A DNA stretch of 64,000 nt from positions 95,560,151-95,624,150 of the forward strand of contig NC_133120.1 of assembly GCF_033568475.1 (NCBI RefSeq). The letters are read 5' to 3'. Made by a program: the position numbers and the translations under genes. Origin of the DNA: Henckelia pumila (taxonomy: Eukaryota; Streptophyta; Magnoliopsida; Lamiales; Gesneriaceae). The notes beneath the pieces are model-generated. The model searched no databases. It had not been told where the DNA came from and saw only the letters and a list, made by a program, of their open reading frames with translations. This document shows, in pieces, positions 1 to 12,189 of the stretch. Numbering within the stretch: the first letter of the stretch is position 1; each line of letters starts with the position of its first letter.

Positions 1-399
1 CTACTATTGCTTGAAATGAATGGTAAAAGTACTCGTGAACTTTATTGGTATGTGCTAAAAACAATATACAGATTTAGTTGCACATGCGTGTATTAAATTG
101 TGCTGTTACATGCTCAATAGCTAGCATGGCAAAGGGGATAACGAGTACGACTGAAGAGTTCGAGTTCGAGTTCGTGTTCGAGCGGGCTTCTGGAATTTGA
201 TCGATGAAGGCATTAAACGTATGCAACTTGCTTTCAAATTTATCAAGTCTAACCAACTCCATGTAATCAATTTTTTGGCTTCTTTTGTTTGGGAAAAAAG
301 GTTGAATAAAAGAAAATGCGTATAAAGTTTCATTAATGTAAACTTCACGGGTGTTGATTCTCCCTATTTAATAAGGTCACTTCAGCTGATTAAAGGCAG

Positions 400-409
400 T
401 ATATATAAT
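400..409 (+). promoter_or_regulatory. TATA box of the peroxidase gene
   Basis: A TATATATAAT run lies about 100 bases before the peroxidase start codon. The intervening stretch has no upstream ATG in good context and is CA/CT-rich, as plant 5' leaders often are. The assignment rests on sequence and spacing only. Confidence 0.55.
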
Positions 410-509
410 GTGGCATTGACTATGCTCGAATTCACTGCATCCACTGTCATACAATTTGTCCCTTAGCAACTTCTACATCCCACAAAACTATAACCAACAA
501 TAAGTTCTC

Positions 510-2364
510 ATGTCTTTCTCCTCCACTAACTTTGCTGCCATTTCTTTCACCTTTATAATTTTCCTCCTGGACTTGGCCACACAGCACTCTTTAGCCAATG
601 TCACAGCAAATTCAACCCGCCGGCCTAGGCCGCAACGCCTACTTTCAGTCGATTATTACTCCAAGACTTGCCCTCAGGTTGATCAGCTTGTTGCATCCGT
701 AACCTCGCAGCAGTTCAAAGAGGTCCCCGTCTCCGGTCCTGCCACCATTCGCCTCTTCTTCCATGACTGCTTTGTTGAAGTAAGCCCATGACTTCTTCTG
801 CATTAATGCGAAATGTCTTGATTGCTCAGATCATCATTGATGATTCATTGCCAAAATCTTGAATGATTTTGAGTGATGCATCGAACTTCGTGTCATGATG
901 AGCCTGTGATAGCTCATATCATATGGTTCACTACCAAAATCTTGACAACAATTTTGAGTCACACAACAATCTCACCAGCCCATTATGACAGCTTAAACAT
1001 AACATTTGATTACCAAATTTTACACGAGCACCGCGAAAAGAGTCTGGAATTGTTTGCATGATGATGAACAACGCTTTCGAATTAATCCAACGTTCTCCTT
1101 TTCGTTGTGCTTGTAAAAGGGTTGCGATGGCTCCGTACTTATTTCGACGAAACAAGGAAGCAAAGAGTTGGCAGAAAGGGATGCGGATGAAAACAAGGAG
1201 CTGGCAGTGGAGGCGTTTGATAGCATAAATAAGGCCAAAACGTTAGTGGAGAGCAAGTGCCCTGGAGTGGTATCATGTGCAGATATCCTTGCGATTGCTG
1301 CAAGAGACTTTATCCATTTGGTATGTGCAAAAAAATATCCCAAGACACTGGCTTTTTCCTGCCTTTACCTCCACCTTTTTGCCTCGGCAATATATGCGCT
1401 TCACATGTTCTTTGATGGTGACATTTAAACTTCAAATTCTAAAGAAAGACAATTAATACTAATGGATAATTTTCTATCTGGGATTTTTGAATAAAATGCA
1501 CACTAAACTTTCTTGTAGATTTGTATACTTCCTATATATTAAATTAACTACACAAACTTCTGGTAACTAAGTAAAGTAATACACCCGCCAATTACAAAAC
1601 AAGATTCAAGTTCAACCAACTTTCCGGTAAATAATAAACAAATTTAACCAATCAACTAAGCTCAGTAGCAGATCACTTAGTTTCTAGCAAAGAGTTAAGT
1701 GTGTGAATGCATGAAAAAACAAGGAGATAAATTATTTTGTTAATTTATACTTGTCAGATTGAAGTGTTGTCATTTTTTATAGGCGGGAGGTCCATACTAC
1801 CAAGTAAAGAAAGGAAGGTGGGATGGGAAAATATCAATGGCAACAAGAGTAAACGCCAATCTCCCCCGCACCAACTCCACCATAGATGACCTAATCCAGC
1901 TCTTCAAATCCAAAGGCCTAACACTTGAAGACCTGGTAACCCTCTCGGGTGCGCACACCATCGGTTTTGCGCATTGCAAGAACTTTCTTGCACGACTGTA
2001 CAACTACAAGAACACGACTAAACCCGATCCTTTCATTGATCCAAGGCTCCTCAAGGCCTTAACAATGTCTTGCCCACGATTTGGTGGGAACACTGATATT
2101 GTAGCACCATGTGATGTAACGACACCATTCTTGTTTGACAATGCTTATTATGGAAATTTGGAGAGTCAACTGGGAGTTTTAGCTTCTGATCAAGTGCTGT
2201 TTTTGGATCCAAGAACAAAGCCTCTGGTGCAGGCGTTGGCTAAGGATAACGCGAAGTTTTTTCAAGATTTTGCGGTGGCTATGGATAAAATGGGGTCTAT
2301 TGGAGTTAAGAGAGGACGAAGACATGGAGAGAAAAGGATAGATTGCAGCATGCATGAACTTTAG
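510..2364 (+). CDS. PER19: class III peroxidase, PER19 type
   Basis: This is a secreted haem peroxidase that uses H2O2 to oxidise phenolics in the cell wall or apoplast. I read three exons, 510-779, 1120-1320 and 1783-2364, all joined in phase 0 with GT/AG ends, giving about 350 residues, the usual length. The first ~30 residues are a hydrophobic signal peptide. The distal haem site RLFFHDCF carries Arg81 and His85, followed by GCDGS across the first splice. VVSCADILAIAARD comes next, and LSGAHTIGFAHC contains proximal His215. The eight family cysteines appear present. The KKGRWDGK stretch and the C-terminal MGSIGVKRG are characteristic of the Arabidopsis peroxidase 19 clade rather than the bulk of the family. 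The gene has two introns where many relatives have three. It looks intact. Confidence 0.93.
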
Positions 2365-4388
2365 TGATCACTCGAGTTAAATTTCCCTGACTTGTGGTAG
2401 ATCATGAACTACAAATAGATTCACATTAAACTAATTGGACTGATTAATTATTCGTGTAACACAGAAATAACTGAGATTGCTACTTTCTGGTCTGTTTTTT
2501 TTTTCTTGTTTTATGGAGGGCATATACTTTTCCTTTGAATTCTTTAGCATTTGCTGCTTGTAGTTTGGTTTTCGTTTGTTTGTTGCAATGTCTTGATTCT
2601 TTGTGAGTTGGAAGCACCTGCTGTGATTCTTGTGATATCAGACATATTTGGATTGAGATCTTTTTGTTTAATCACTTACTTCATGTTGACTCTTTCTTGT
2701 GGTGGGGAATCTTTTTTATTTTTGGTCTCCATCCCAATTCTGAGTTTTTGTATTATTTATTTATCAATGTCAATGAATTTAAAACATCCTCATAGTTGAT
2801 GTTATTGAAAATCCAAGTTTTAAAGTATTTTCCTGATCATTCCCTTGAATTGAATCTAAAAGACTCTGTGTAGATGACACATGAAATCCTGTATATTGTA
2901 CTTGGGTGAATAAAATAAGTTTACACGTAAATAGATATATAAACTATAAAATTAAAATATTATTTGATGCGAAGAATTCTTACGGAGGCATAGACTTAAA
3001 AACGAGTGGTGCATTTGAGAAGTAGTTGTAGTTCGGTGGCAGCCAATTACCTATTTATCGATGGTGATTTATGCTATTCAAATTATCAAACAACTAACAA
3101 AATCCTCACCCCTCCAAGAAAAGATGATATATTGTAATAAAACCAGGATGGGAATACCGCCATTTAGCTGTCACTGAAAACAAGTTGGCGGACGACTAAA
3201 TACAAATCATACAACACCGTGCCATATCATTGTTCGGTTTGTTTTGATGACAAAAGAAGAGGTAAAGGAAGACAAAAGTGACTTGATTTGAAGGCACTAC
3301 ATATGGAGCTGCGAGAACTCACAGTAACTCTCCATCTACAATCACTTCAGACGACAAAAATGTGCACACGTTTTTCCTCATTTACCTTTTCCACACTCCC
3401 ATTCGATAATAGAACGCATGCTCCTACTCGTAGTTCCAGCGGCTTCAGATTTGATAGATTGGCAAGGAAAATGCTCAAAACCTCTCATGATCACCTGAAA
3501 GAATGTAAATCAACAAAGCCAAGAAATGTTGCAAAATCAACTTAGTAAACCATAGAACTATAGTTCCTTCTCTCAGGCATCCAACACCAGTAGTAGAATC
3601 AAACTCTTCTGAGTTAAAACGTAATTTTGTTACTTGCTAGTTTCATTCAATCCGCTACGATTTAGAATGTAGAAACAGGAGCAAGAGACATAAGCAACCA
3701 AAACCACGCGACCACAAAAATGTCTTCAAGCTTCAAGGTAAATTTTCATTCATATATATGCAGTTGCCTCTTAAATTAAAATCCATAAATCTTGTATTTA
3801 AGATAAGAAGCATGAGGTCAATCATCAATGACACAATTCTACTAGCTAGCCAATAAAAAAATCATGCCATATTTACTCCATGACCCACGCAAGTCCTGAA
3901 AATTAAAGGCCTCGATCAGGAAGAAAGCCATGATAGGTTGAAAAAGGGAGCAACTATAATGTTCCATAGGAACAGGCTCGACCGAGCAACATTATAAGAA
4001 GTGTTCGGTTGTCCGCATATTGGAGCAAGATTCTGAAGATATTAAAGCTAACAAGTGACTAAAATTAAAATATGTTGTTCCAACACTTTCTTAATTGCCA
4101 GAATTTCTTGTAAATTAAAAGCAAATGAAAATTTATTCTAGATATGTAACCGAATCATTCAATCAATAACATAGAATTCGAGAGTTTGATCTCTTGGAAA
4201 CCAATATTTAGGTAGTGTTTGCAAACACTAGTTAGTCACCCCAAATCCCAAACACAGAAAACAGAAATGTCAAAGACGTCGGGCTAACGCAAGCGAAAAT
4301 CGAAAACCAAAATTACAATGTAATAAGGAATAAAAGCCATCAATGGCATCGCAAAATAAAAGGGGTTGTGAAAGCAAACCAATCGCAA
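2365..4388. other. intergenic, no gene seen
   Basis: This is the 3' flank of the peroxidase followed by AT-rich sequence. Short open frames at 2551-2799 and 3288-3545 have no recognisable domain and no splice context. The right-hand few hundred bases are probably the 3' untranslated region of the minus-strand gene ending at 4389. I see no repeat structure. Confidence 0.5.
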
Positions 4389-4775
4389 TCATCCAGGTCG
4401 ATTAACCGATGTGGCAACTCCATCCCTGCCGTTACTAGAGGAAGAGGCGGACTCCTGTTCTCTATTATTACTGGAGGTAGTCCCGGCGGTTAATGAAGGT
4501 AGAGGATTGGAGCCTTTAATGATCCAACCGAGAGCGAAAAAGGAAAGACCTGCGAGAATAGCTGTCCCCCAAGCTTGAGAATACCACCTGCTGTACTGTC
4601 TAATCGCGAAACGCCATTGATCTCTCAGAGTCGCCGCGTCCGGATTGAACGAATCCGGAGGGTTGGGATAGTGGGTTCTGTGTGGGTGCCCTCCACCGCC
4701 GTGAACTTTGGATGGCTCCGTCGTAGGCACCGCTTTGTCGGCGGGTTTGGCATCTTTAGCTTTCTGGTCGGTCAT
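4389..4775 (-). CDS. small single-pass membrane protein, plant-specific, unknown function
   Basis: This is an intronless 128-residue frame. Residues 1-45 are polar and rich in Lys, Pro and His, with a GGGGHPHRTH patch. Residues 50-68 form an aromatic and basic stretch (DQWRFAIRQYSRWYSQ). Residues 69-87 form one hydrophobic helix with small residues (AILAGLSFFALGW). The tail is Ser/Asn-rich and low in complexity. This layout is typical of small conserved plant proteins annotated only as transmembrane protein, and I cannot name a function. Base composition is clearly more GC-rich than the flanks, which supports a real gene. The start at 4775 is the first ATG of the frame. Confidence 0.75.
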   Translation of the reverse strand: MTDQKAKDAKPADKAVPTTEPSKVHGGGGHPHRTHYPNPPDSFNPDAATLRDQWRFAIRQYSRWYSQAWGTAILAGLSFFALGWIIKGSNPLPSLTAGTTSSNNREQESASSSSNGRDGVATSVNRPG

Positions 4776-4859
4776 CGGTGTGGCTTTTCACTGCGGGAGG
4801 AGTATCCAGCTACTCGTTGAGCAGTTCAATACGGCGTCGCATTTAGAAACTCTTGAGAG

Positions 4860-5731
4860 ATGGCACTAAATTTTTTAAAAATTAAAAATTAAAAATTATT
4901 ATTATTATCATCATTAATGATAAAAAGTTTTTATTTCAACAAATTCAGTTAATTACAATATAAGGCCAACGAGGTGTTCAGAACTTTAACAACAGAGAGA
5001 TTTATGTCAAATAAAAAAATAAAAAAAAAGATCAAGTACAGACTTTTACTTAATTTTTATTTTATTATTATTCTCAAAATCAAAACCTTTTTTTCAATAT
5101 ATTTCAAATTATACTCAAATTCGAACCATTTCCCGTCATTATTTTCATATACTTAGATATCATTTTATGCATAAAAATCGAAAACCAAAAGCCTTGTTCG
5201 ATAGAACTAATACTTTATTTTTTGAGTACTAAAACTAGACAATTAAACTTGAAATCCGTGTAGCCAAACGATAATTGTCAAATCCAAAATTTGGGTCAAA
5301 CTGTCATTTGCATATATTTCACGTTAATAAAAAAAGTACTTGGGTGCACAAGTCGAACATTGTAATATAACCAAGGGCTAAGAATTTCTCACAACTCCAA
5401 AAACTGGTACAAAATCATGATCAGAAATGAAACTAGCATGATTCCCCAACCAAATATCATTTTGCTAAATTTCTCGTCAAAATTCAGAAATACAAAATGA
5501 GAATCGATAATATATGTGCTTCAGTGCTTGCAGTATTGATGCCTAGATATAGTAATATCTAGTGCGCCAAATACAAATGGTGGAAAATGAATAGAACTCG
5601 TATTACGCTCTCTCCAAACACAATAACAGATGAGAAATGGGGATAGACAAATCACCAACATGATAATATACTAGTCGCTGACTAAAAGTGGTTCCATGTA
5701 CCCAAAATGCACCTGTTCTAAAACATCGAAC
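4860..5731. other. AT-rich intergenic spacer
   Basis: The first part is simple A/T-rich sequence with ATT repeats near 4880-4920, lying between the 5' side of one minus-strand gene and the 3' end of the next. The right half is probably the 3' untranslated region of the PDAP1-like gene. No coding signal is seen. Confidence 0.5.
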
Positions 5732-8731
5732 TCATTTGCGAGCTTCAACCTTCTTTTGTTCTTTTGCTACATGGATAAATAGAAAATTCAGAAAAGATGT
5801 GAGTATGGTCGGCAAAGAGGGAGTAAATTGATTATTAGTCAGCTGGTAGATTCAGACATATACCAGCTTTCTCCTCCTCCCGCTTCCTAGCAGCTTCCGC
5901 TCTTTGTTCACGTATAAGAACCAGACGATCTGCAAGTAATCCAGAGAAGAATATTCCAAAAGGCATAAAATTCGTTATAATACCTTGTCAGACAAAATTG
6001 TTTATGATGCATTAAAAATCATTATGATGCTTTGTTCACATGTAAGCGCCAGATGTTAATGAATTGATAGCTCTAAACGAAATAATATGTTCAAACCAAA
6101 ATATTGCAATAACATAGCAGTAGAACATGATTAGATCCAGTCCATTAGAAATAAAAAATAATGGACAATAGAAGTTCCTTGAAATGAAAAGGAAGGTTGA
6201 GTAGGCAAAACACAAGCAAAGCCGTAGATCCTAAGTTCTATATATGTTTTTTTCTGAAAACCTATGAAACTCTAGTAACCCCGTACGCAATAAGAACTTT
6301 CAGATAATCAGAAAGCTCAGGAAGTTAAATAGATCCTAACTTCGATCACTGATAAATTGGTTGTGCAACACTTTATATGCATAAGAATGGCAAAGCAAAG
6401 TTATATTCACACTGCTAACTTTTTAGATATGGATTATCTAACAAGAAAGTGGTAACCATTATCAAAGAAAAGTTGCCATGATCCATAGATGTGTCAAGGA
6501 TAACATAACAAGGATAATGCACAATTGCGCTCGGAAGTTGGAAAAAAAAATACCTAAATCTTTCTTCGCCTGTTCCGTTTTCCCTTGTTCCTGCAGCTTC
6601 ATGTACCTTTCATGTGCTCTCTGCTTTTCAATCTCTTCCCTGACAACAACAAAGTTTTCATGCAAGTTATAATAGGACCATTCACAGTTATAAATCATGA
6701 AACGAATAATAGCATCTTCTCAAGTTTAATTCTTGCAATCACTAGATCACCTAAATTGACTCGTGAAACTTTGAACATTTTAAAAGGAGAATAAAAAAAA
6801 CTCATCCAAGCTGCTGCAAATGGGGAACTTAAAGTGCTTTCGCTATACCAAGTAAAAGGACATAAAAGAGTGTTCTTCGGAAATTTCTAATGCAGAGGAC
6901 AAAAAAATGTAAAAAGTTTTTATTAGGGAAGTAACCAAAAGGAGTAATAGAGGACACGAAAACCGGCAGCAATCACATTAAAAGAAAAGAACAATGGCAG
7001 CATTTCCCACATTGGCAAAATGCTGACTATGGTAAACAGGTATTGCAGTTTGCTCGCTAGTAAATTAATTCTTAATAATTCCATTTTTAAAGATTTTTCT
7101 CCAAATACAGAAGCAAAACAAAGAATGTACAATAATCTAATGGGTATCATCAATGCAAATTCACTGACCTTTCACGCCTTGAAAGCTCAGTTGTTTTCTC
7201 TAACTGCAGAAATAAAAGTTTATGGATCATACAAGGACAGCTATTGAGAAAATAGTCAAATTACTCGAACTCACGTCAACGTCACGTGCTTTTAGATTCT
7301 TCGACTTCACCAAGTTGGGATTTTCAATCTGAATGACACCTTCTGCTCCTTTTGGTTTCTGTGAATAGATAATTAAAAAGCTGGAGCATATGCTGATAGC
7401 TTGCAATTTCGTCTAAAACAAAGCCTACTAAAATACAACCACAATGTACTGACTTCAGATTCATTCTCAGACCCCTCTTCAGACTCTTCATCAGACCTCT
7501 CATCTTCTTCCACTTCAACTACTTCCTGCCATAACACTAGTATAAGTTGGTAAGAAAATGAAAACTACATGAAAAGGAAGGGCACATGATGGCTGATGCG
7601 GGGCACAATTATGGCAGATCTTTCATTTATCAACATAATTGATATTTGTCAATAAAGGTGCACTAGAAAATGAACTGGCAAGAAACATAAAAAGACATGT
7701 TAAAGAAACCAGTAGAAGTACCTTAATTAGCTCCTAAGAAGACATGCACTCTTGCAAAACCTAAAATCCGTCTACTTCCAACATTGAGAAGTACTGGGGA
7801 ATAATGAACTTACCAGGGACGCTTCGACCAATTACAAAATACATGGCATTTAATTAAATAAATTTCAATTGAATTGGTCCAATTAAAAACAATACTTAGT
7901 CAATTCATATTGTCATTCTAAAGGATAGTAAACATGTCATGGCCATGCATAACATGATCTTAGCATTTATTAAAAGTCAATTTAAGATTCAAGTCAACTG
8001 TTATAGTACAATTTAAAACAACTGTTAGATGCTTCACACAGGCATTAAAGACGACGTCATGGCCTTGAAAGTTCTTTACAAGATCGCATTAGTCAGTGTC
8101 TACAAAATTTAAAGGAACGCTAGATGTTACCTTTTTGAATGTGCGAGGACGGGAAGCAGATGTACCCGACACTGAATTTATTATGCAAAAAAGGAACCAA
8201 GTCACAGTTGGTTAGGATATCACAAACTAAAAATTAAATAAAATAAAATAACCCATAATCGAAAGCAACAGTACCACATACAGTAACAGCAGGAAAACCC
8301 AACAAAACTGCGAAATTCGCATTTCCATTTACAAGCAAACGAATCACAAAAACATCAATCTGCACTCCGGTGGAAGCCTAACTAAAATCTCCCAATGACA
8401 CTAGAATTTTCAAAACATGAGAAAAAAAAGTAAAAGCAAACAAATAAACAAACGTACGCAAACATAACCAAATAATAAATAAAACCAAAATACAAAAACA
8501 ATGCAATAAATGATCGGAAAGAAGTTAGAACACTAGCAACATATTCAACAAGCCTTCGATTTTTTAAGAAGCATCCGCTTCCTATCGGGACCATAAATCA
8601 TTAATCAATCAGATCTCTAAAAAAGATTAATTTTCACAGAAGCAAAAAGAATTAGAAGACATACTCATTTGTTCAGGTGTAGAGAACTGGCGGCGGCCAG
8701 TGGGCTTGCCCTTGAATTTCCCTCTTCCCAT
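5732..8731 (-). CDS. PDAP1: 28 kDa heat- and acid-stable phosphoprotein (PDAP1-like)
   Basis: This is the plant member of the PDGFA-associated protein 1 family (PP28 domain), a small, highly charged, heat-stable phosphoprotein implicated in RNA or translation-related functions in other eukaryotes. I assembled eight exons: 8731-8665, 8171-8131, 7525-7454, 7358-7275, 7203-7169, 6639-6554, 5929-5864 and 5766-5732. Together they give 161 residues with every phase matching. The N-terminus MGRGKFKGKPTGRRQFSTPE is the family signature. Residues ~37-60 are an acidic Glu/Ser run. The PP28 core follows, with IENPNLVK, TELSRREREEIEKQ and HERYMKLQEQGKTEQAKKDL. The C-terminus is a Lys/Glu helix ending in EARK. 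The third exon uses a weak donor (GTCAGT) but keeps the frame. The gene appears intact. Confidence 0.93.
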
Positions 8732-8734
8732 TTC

Positions 8735-9185
8735 AGGGAGTTTTTTTTCCAAACACAAAGAGTGACGCGTCTCGGAAAGTAACGAAGCAGGAAATTGTCT
8801 CAAATCTTCGAATTCGAGAAAGAAGCAGAATGGGATGGAAAATTATGGGGTCCTTTATGAATCCAACAATCGTCCTGCGTCTCCTCCGTTCTTAAAAAAC
8901 CCTAATTAAAAAACGAGTGCGTGTCTTTGCGAAATTATTTAACTAAACTATTTTTGTTTGCCCATCAATTTCAAATCTATCTTTCTGATATATATTTACC
9001 AGAAAACTGAAAATATTTAGTGTGTTGAAAAACGGGCAAATTATTTTAAAATTCCCAAACCCAAATATTTATTTCTCTTAACTCCCTAAACTCCAATTTC
9101 TTTGTTTCAACTTTCTAGTGGTCCCTAAATTTGTTTTAATAAAGTGTTTAGCATTTAATCATTTGTATGTGACATTGTTTTACCT
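8735..9185. other. 5' flank of the PDAP1-like gene
   Basis: This holds the probable promoter and 5' untranslated region of the minus-strand phosphoprotein gene, then AT-rich spacer up to the endogenous viral sequence. I see no unambiguous TATA box and no open frame of interest. Confidence 0.45.
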
Positions 9186-9641
9186 ATCGAACCAGTTCAG
9201 GCTAAGCCGAACTATCGGTTACGCAAGATTTCCAGCCGATATACTCTGGATTAGGGTCCAACATGCTTTCATAAGATGAATTAAATTCAAAAACCTCTTT
9301 GACCATAGTGTCGTCGGGTCATACCTGCCGAGTTTTACGAAGTGCTCCTCACACTCCAACCACGCAGTCGCAACAGATGGTTTCTGCACAAGCTCCTTGA
9401 ACGACACCCAGCACAGCCTTAATTCGTTTTCTACCTTAAGGCGTATGGTATATGAATTTAATTATAAAATATGAGCATGAAAGAACAAGAGACTTTAGAA
9501 AAATTATTCAGACATAATATTATTACATAAATCAACTCCTTTGAAGAGGAGAAAACAACTTGTTTAGCTACTCATAGTAGCCTTGTTCTTGAAATACATA
9601 AACGAAAACTTATATCAATAGAAAGAAAAACATTACAACAA

Positions 9642-9647
9642 TTTATT
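9642..9647 (-). terminator. possible viral poly(A) signal
   Basis: AATAAA on the minus strand lies about 55 bases after the viral TATA box. In caulimovirids the poly(A) signal sits just downstream of the promoter, so that RNA is terminally redundant. The spacing here is rather short, so this is tentative. Confidence 0.35.
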
Positions 9648-9700
9648 TGTAAGAAAACTGAAGGGAATGATCGATGTCTTCAGCTTCCTTGAACGCTTGT

Positions 9701-9707
9701 ATTTATA
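9701..9707 (-). promoter_or_regulatory. viral TATA box (35S-type promoter)
   Basis: The minus strand carries TATAAAT about 215 bases beyond the transactivator-position frame, where the pregenomic RNA promoter lies in this family. The upstream stretch at 9720-9920 contains a repeated GGCATT/ATGGC pattern that could be enhancer sequence. Fossil element. Confidence 0.5.
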
Positions 9708-9922
9708 GCTGAGGTTCCACTCGTTTTACCGAGAAACTTCAGGGAATCTTACAGTTGTTTGTCTTGTCCTTTTATGCCATTATTAATGGCATCTTTAGCT
9801 AGTGGATGAGTCACCCGTTATTCACCTTGTCCTGTTATGCCATTATTGATGGCATCGTTTGTTGGTGGAGGAGTCACATGTCGTCCTTTTTCTTTTGAAT
9901 TTATGCTCCTCACATGTCTTCT

Positions 9923-11032
9923 TTATTGTTGTCGGGGCATCTTCTGCTTTTGTAGTGGTCCCCTGAAAAAACGCATCTTTGGTGGTCCCTGTCCACCTTT
10001 GCTTGTCTCGGAAAAATCTTTTCGATCCGTTCGGGGTTTGAATGTTTTTTCGAACTCTGGCTCCTTCTGATCAGGACATTCTGGGCAGATAACCTCAGAC
10101 CATCTTCCTATGTGAGCCATGTTACAAAATTTTCGGCGAGTTTCTTTACTCCCCGGCAGCTTGTTGTTCCACAAAAAGTTTCTCTTCTTTTCGAAGAGTT
10201 CTTCCGCGAAAGCTGTAGTTTTTCCTGTCATTGTATTTAACAGGAACGATCCATTCACAGAATTCTGGTAGAATTTGAACGAAAATTTGACTTTGTCCAT
10301 CTCGGTGAGACAGACCCAAATACCCCATGCCCTTCTGGTTGAGATTTCATTTTCTCCAAAAGTGGACACCAAAGGTATTTCTTCAGCTTTAGGATCCTTG
10401 ATAAATTTATGGCCCGTCATATCAGGTCTCCTTAGCTTGATGAAATGAAAGGGTTCATGTGATCCTTTCCCTGTTGGCTCTGGAGCTGCACTGAAGAAAT
10501 ATAGTTCTAGCACATCTCCTCTGGACAAATGATCATTATTTGTCCATGTTTCTTGGACTGCTTCTGGGATCCATTTTGGTAACTGTGATATCTCCGGGAA
10601 GCTTGGTGACGTTGTATAAACTGAGGCCAAAGCCCCAAATTCATACCAGAGTTTTACATCCTTAGGATTGACATTGTTTTTTAGCCAAACCCTTGGATAT
10701 ATTCCTGCAACATCAACTCTGCAAGTATTTGGGTTGATTTCACTCCTTGTCTTTAATTTCTCCCACTTCTGTTGATAAACCTGAAATGGAAAAATAATAG
10801 CTGGATTAGTATCAATCTTAGATTTACCCTTGTCAATGTTGGGCCTAAGATTGATCTCTTCCTCTTTTACCCCAGAGGCGGAGGGTTGACTTGATGAATT
10901 ATTCTCATCAATTGTTGCTTCATCCAATTCATCAAAAGCTGATGATAGATTAGCACTTGTTTCTTGGGTTTTGGAATCTTCAACCCTTTGTTCTACAACC
11001 AGTGGCTGTGTTTTTTCTTCTTGTAAAACCAT
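9923..11032 (-). pseudogene. caulimovirid transactivator-position protein, fossil
   Basis: This is a 369-residue frame downstream of the polymerase and upstream of the viral promoter, exactly where the translational transactivator/viroplasmin (ORF VI) lies in caulimoviruses and relatives. The first ~90 residues are acidic and low in complexity. A compact central domain is rich in Trp, Tyr and Phe, and the C-terminus is basic with two Cys pairs. The frame is long and open, which suggests a fairly recent integration. Function is inferred from place and general character. Confidence 0.6.
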
Positions 11033-11281
11033 GATTTTAACTTTTCCTGTTTATGAGAAACCAATGGTTTCTCTATAGCCTTAACAATTGGCCCTTGAAT
11101 AGCAGCTCATAGTTGAGTTTGAGCTTGCATACATCAAGTAATTCGATTAGATACTTTGATCCGATCAGCTTGTTGTAACCTGCCAGCCATTTCAGCATTA
11201 ATGACTAACTGGTTGAACTCGGTTTGAAGCAACCCAAGGTGTTCCCTGAGATGCCTCTGCATTTTCATGATGGAATCCACG

Positions 11282-12176
11282 TCACTGCCTTCCATCTCTT
11301 GTTAAGAAATCTGCAAGAATATTTTCATGAGATTTAATAATAACAATATCAAAAATATAATTTTGACATAATGCTTGCCATCTTAATAACCTAGCTTTCT
11401 CAGGTTTAGATTCAATCTTATTTCTTAAGAATGCTTTTACCTGGGTGTTATCATCCTTCAGCGTAAATTTTTTAGCAAGTAAAAATAATGGCCATTTTTC
11501 AAAAGCCCTTTTAACTGCATAAAATTCCTTCTCGTTGATATGCCATCTGATGGCCTCTGATTCTGAAAAAAGATCGCTACAGTATCTGCATGGTATTTCT
11601 CCATCTGGAGTGATCTTGGTAAGGACAGCTGCCCACCAATCATCACTGGCATCTGTGAATAATATCAGATCATCTTCATCTACGGGTATAGCCATTTTTG
11701 GGAGATTCTTGCATATCTCCTTTAATTGGTTTACCCCTTTAGTATGGTCATCGGTCCATATAAACCTGACATCCTTTTTTAACAAAGAACTGAACACCTT
11801 TCTATACATTGCTAGGTTGTTTATGAACATCCCTGCAAAATTAACTACTCCTAGAAAACTCTGGAGTTATTTTACATCTTTGAGTTTATCTGGAAAATTC
11901 TTTACCTTTTCCACAATATGAGGTTGTAGAATTATTCCAGTTTCATCAATCTCAATACTAAGGAATTCAATTTTTCTTGTTGCTATGACTGCTTTCTTTT
12001 CAGATAAAACCAGTCCTTCTTTTTTACAAATCTTAGAGAAAATCTCTAAGTGTTTAACATGTTCGTCTATGTTTTTTGATGCTATAAGAATATCATCAAT
12101 ATAAACAAACATAAAGTTGAAATAATCTTTAAAAAGATTATCCATCTTTCTTTGAAATATTTGGGGTGCATTGGTC
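11282..12176 (-). pseudogene. caulimovirid reverse transcriptase (C-terminal part) and RNase H, fossil
   Basis: This carries the catalytic palm region (VYIDDILI), thumb, connection and RNase H of a caulimovirid polymerase. RNase H features include LFTDASDD and HINEKEFYAVKRA. It is the left-hand part of the polymerase region interrupted by the copia insertion. The element is broken. Confidence 0.85.
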
Positions 12177-12189
12177 AATCCTGTTAGAA

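Noticed and set aside
2551-3545. Small frames downstream of the peroxidase considered as a possible extra gene.
   Set aside because: No domain, no splice partners and AT-rich composition like the surrounding spacer.
4575-4820. An open frame on the plus strand opposite the small membrane protein gene.
   Set aside because: It is the antisense shadow of a GC-richer coding sequence and has no domain of its own.
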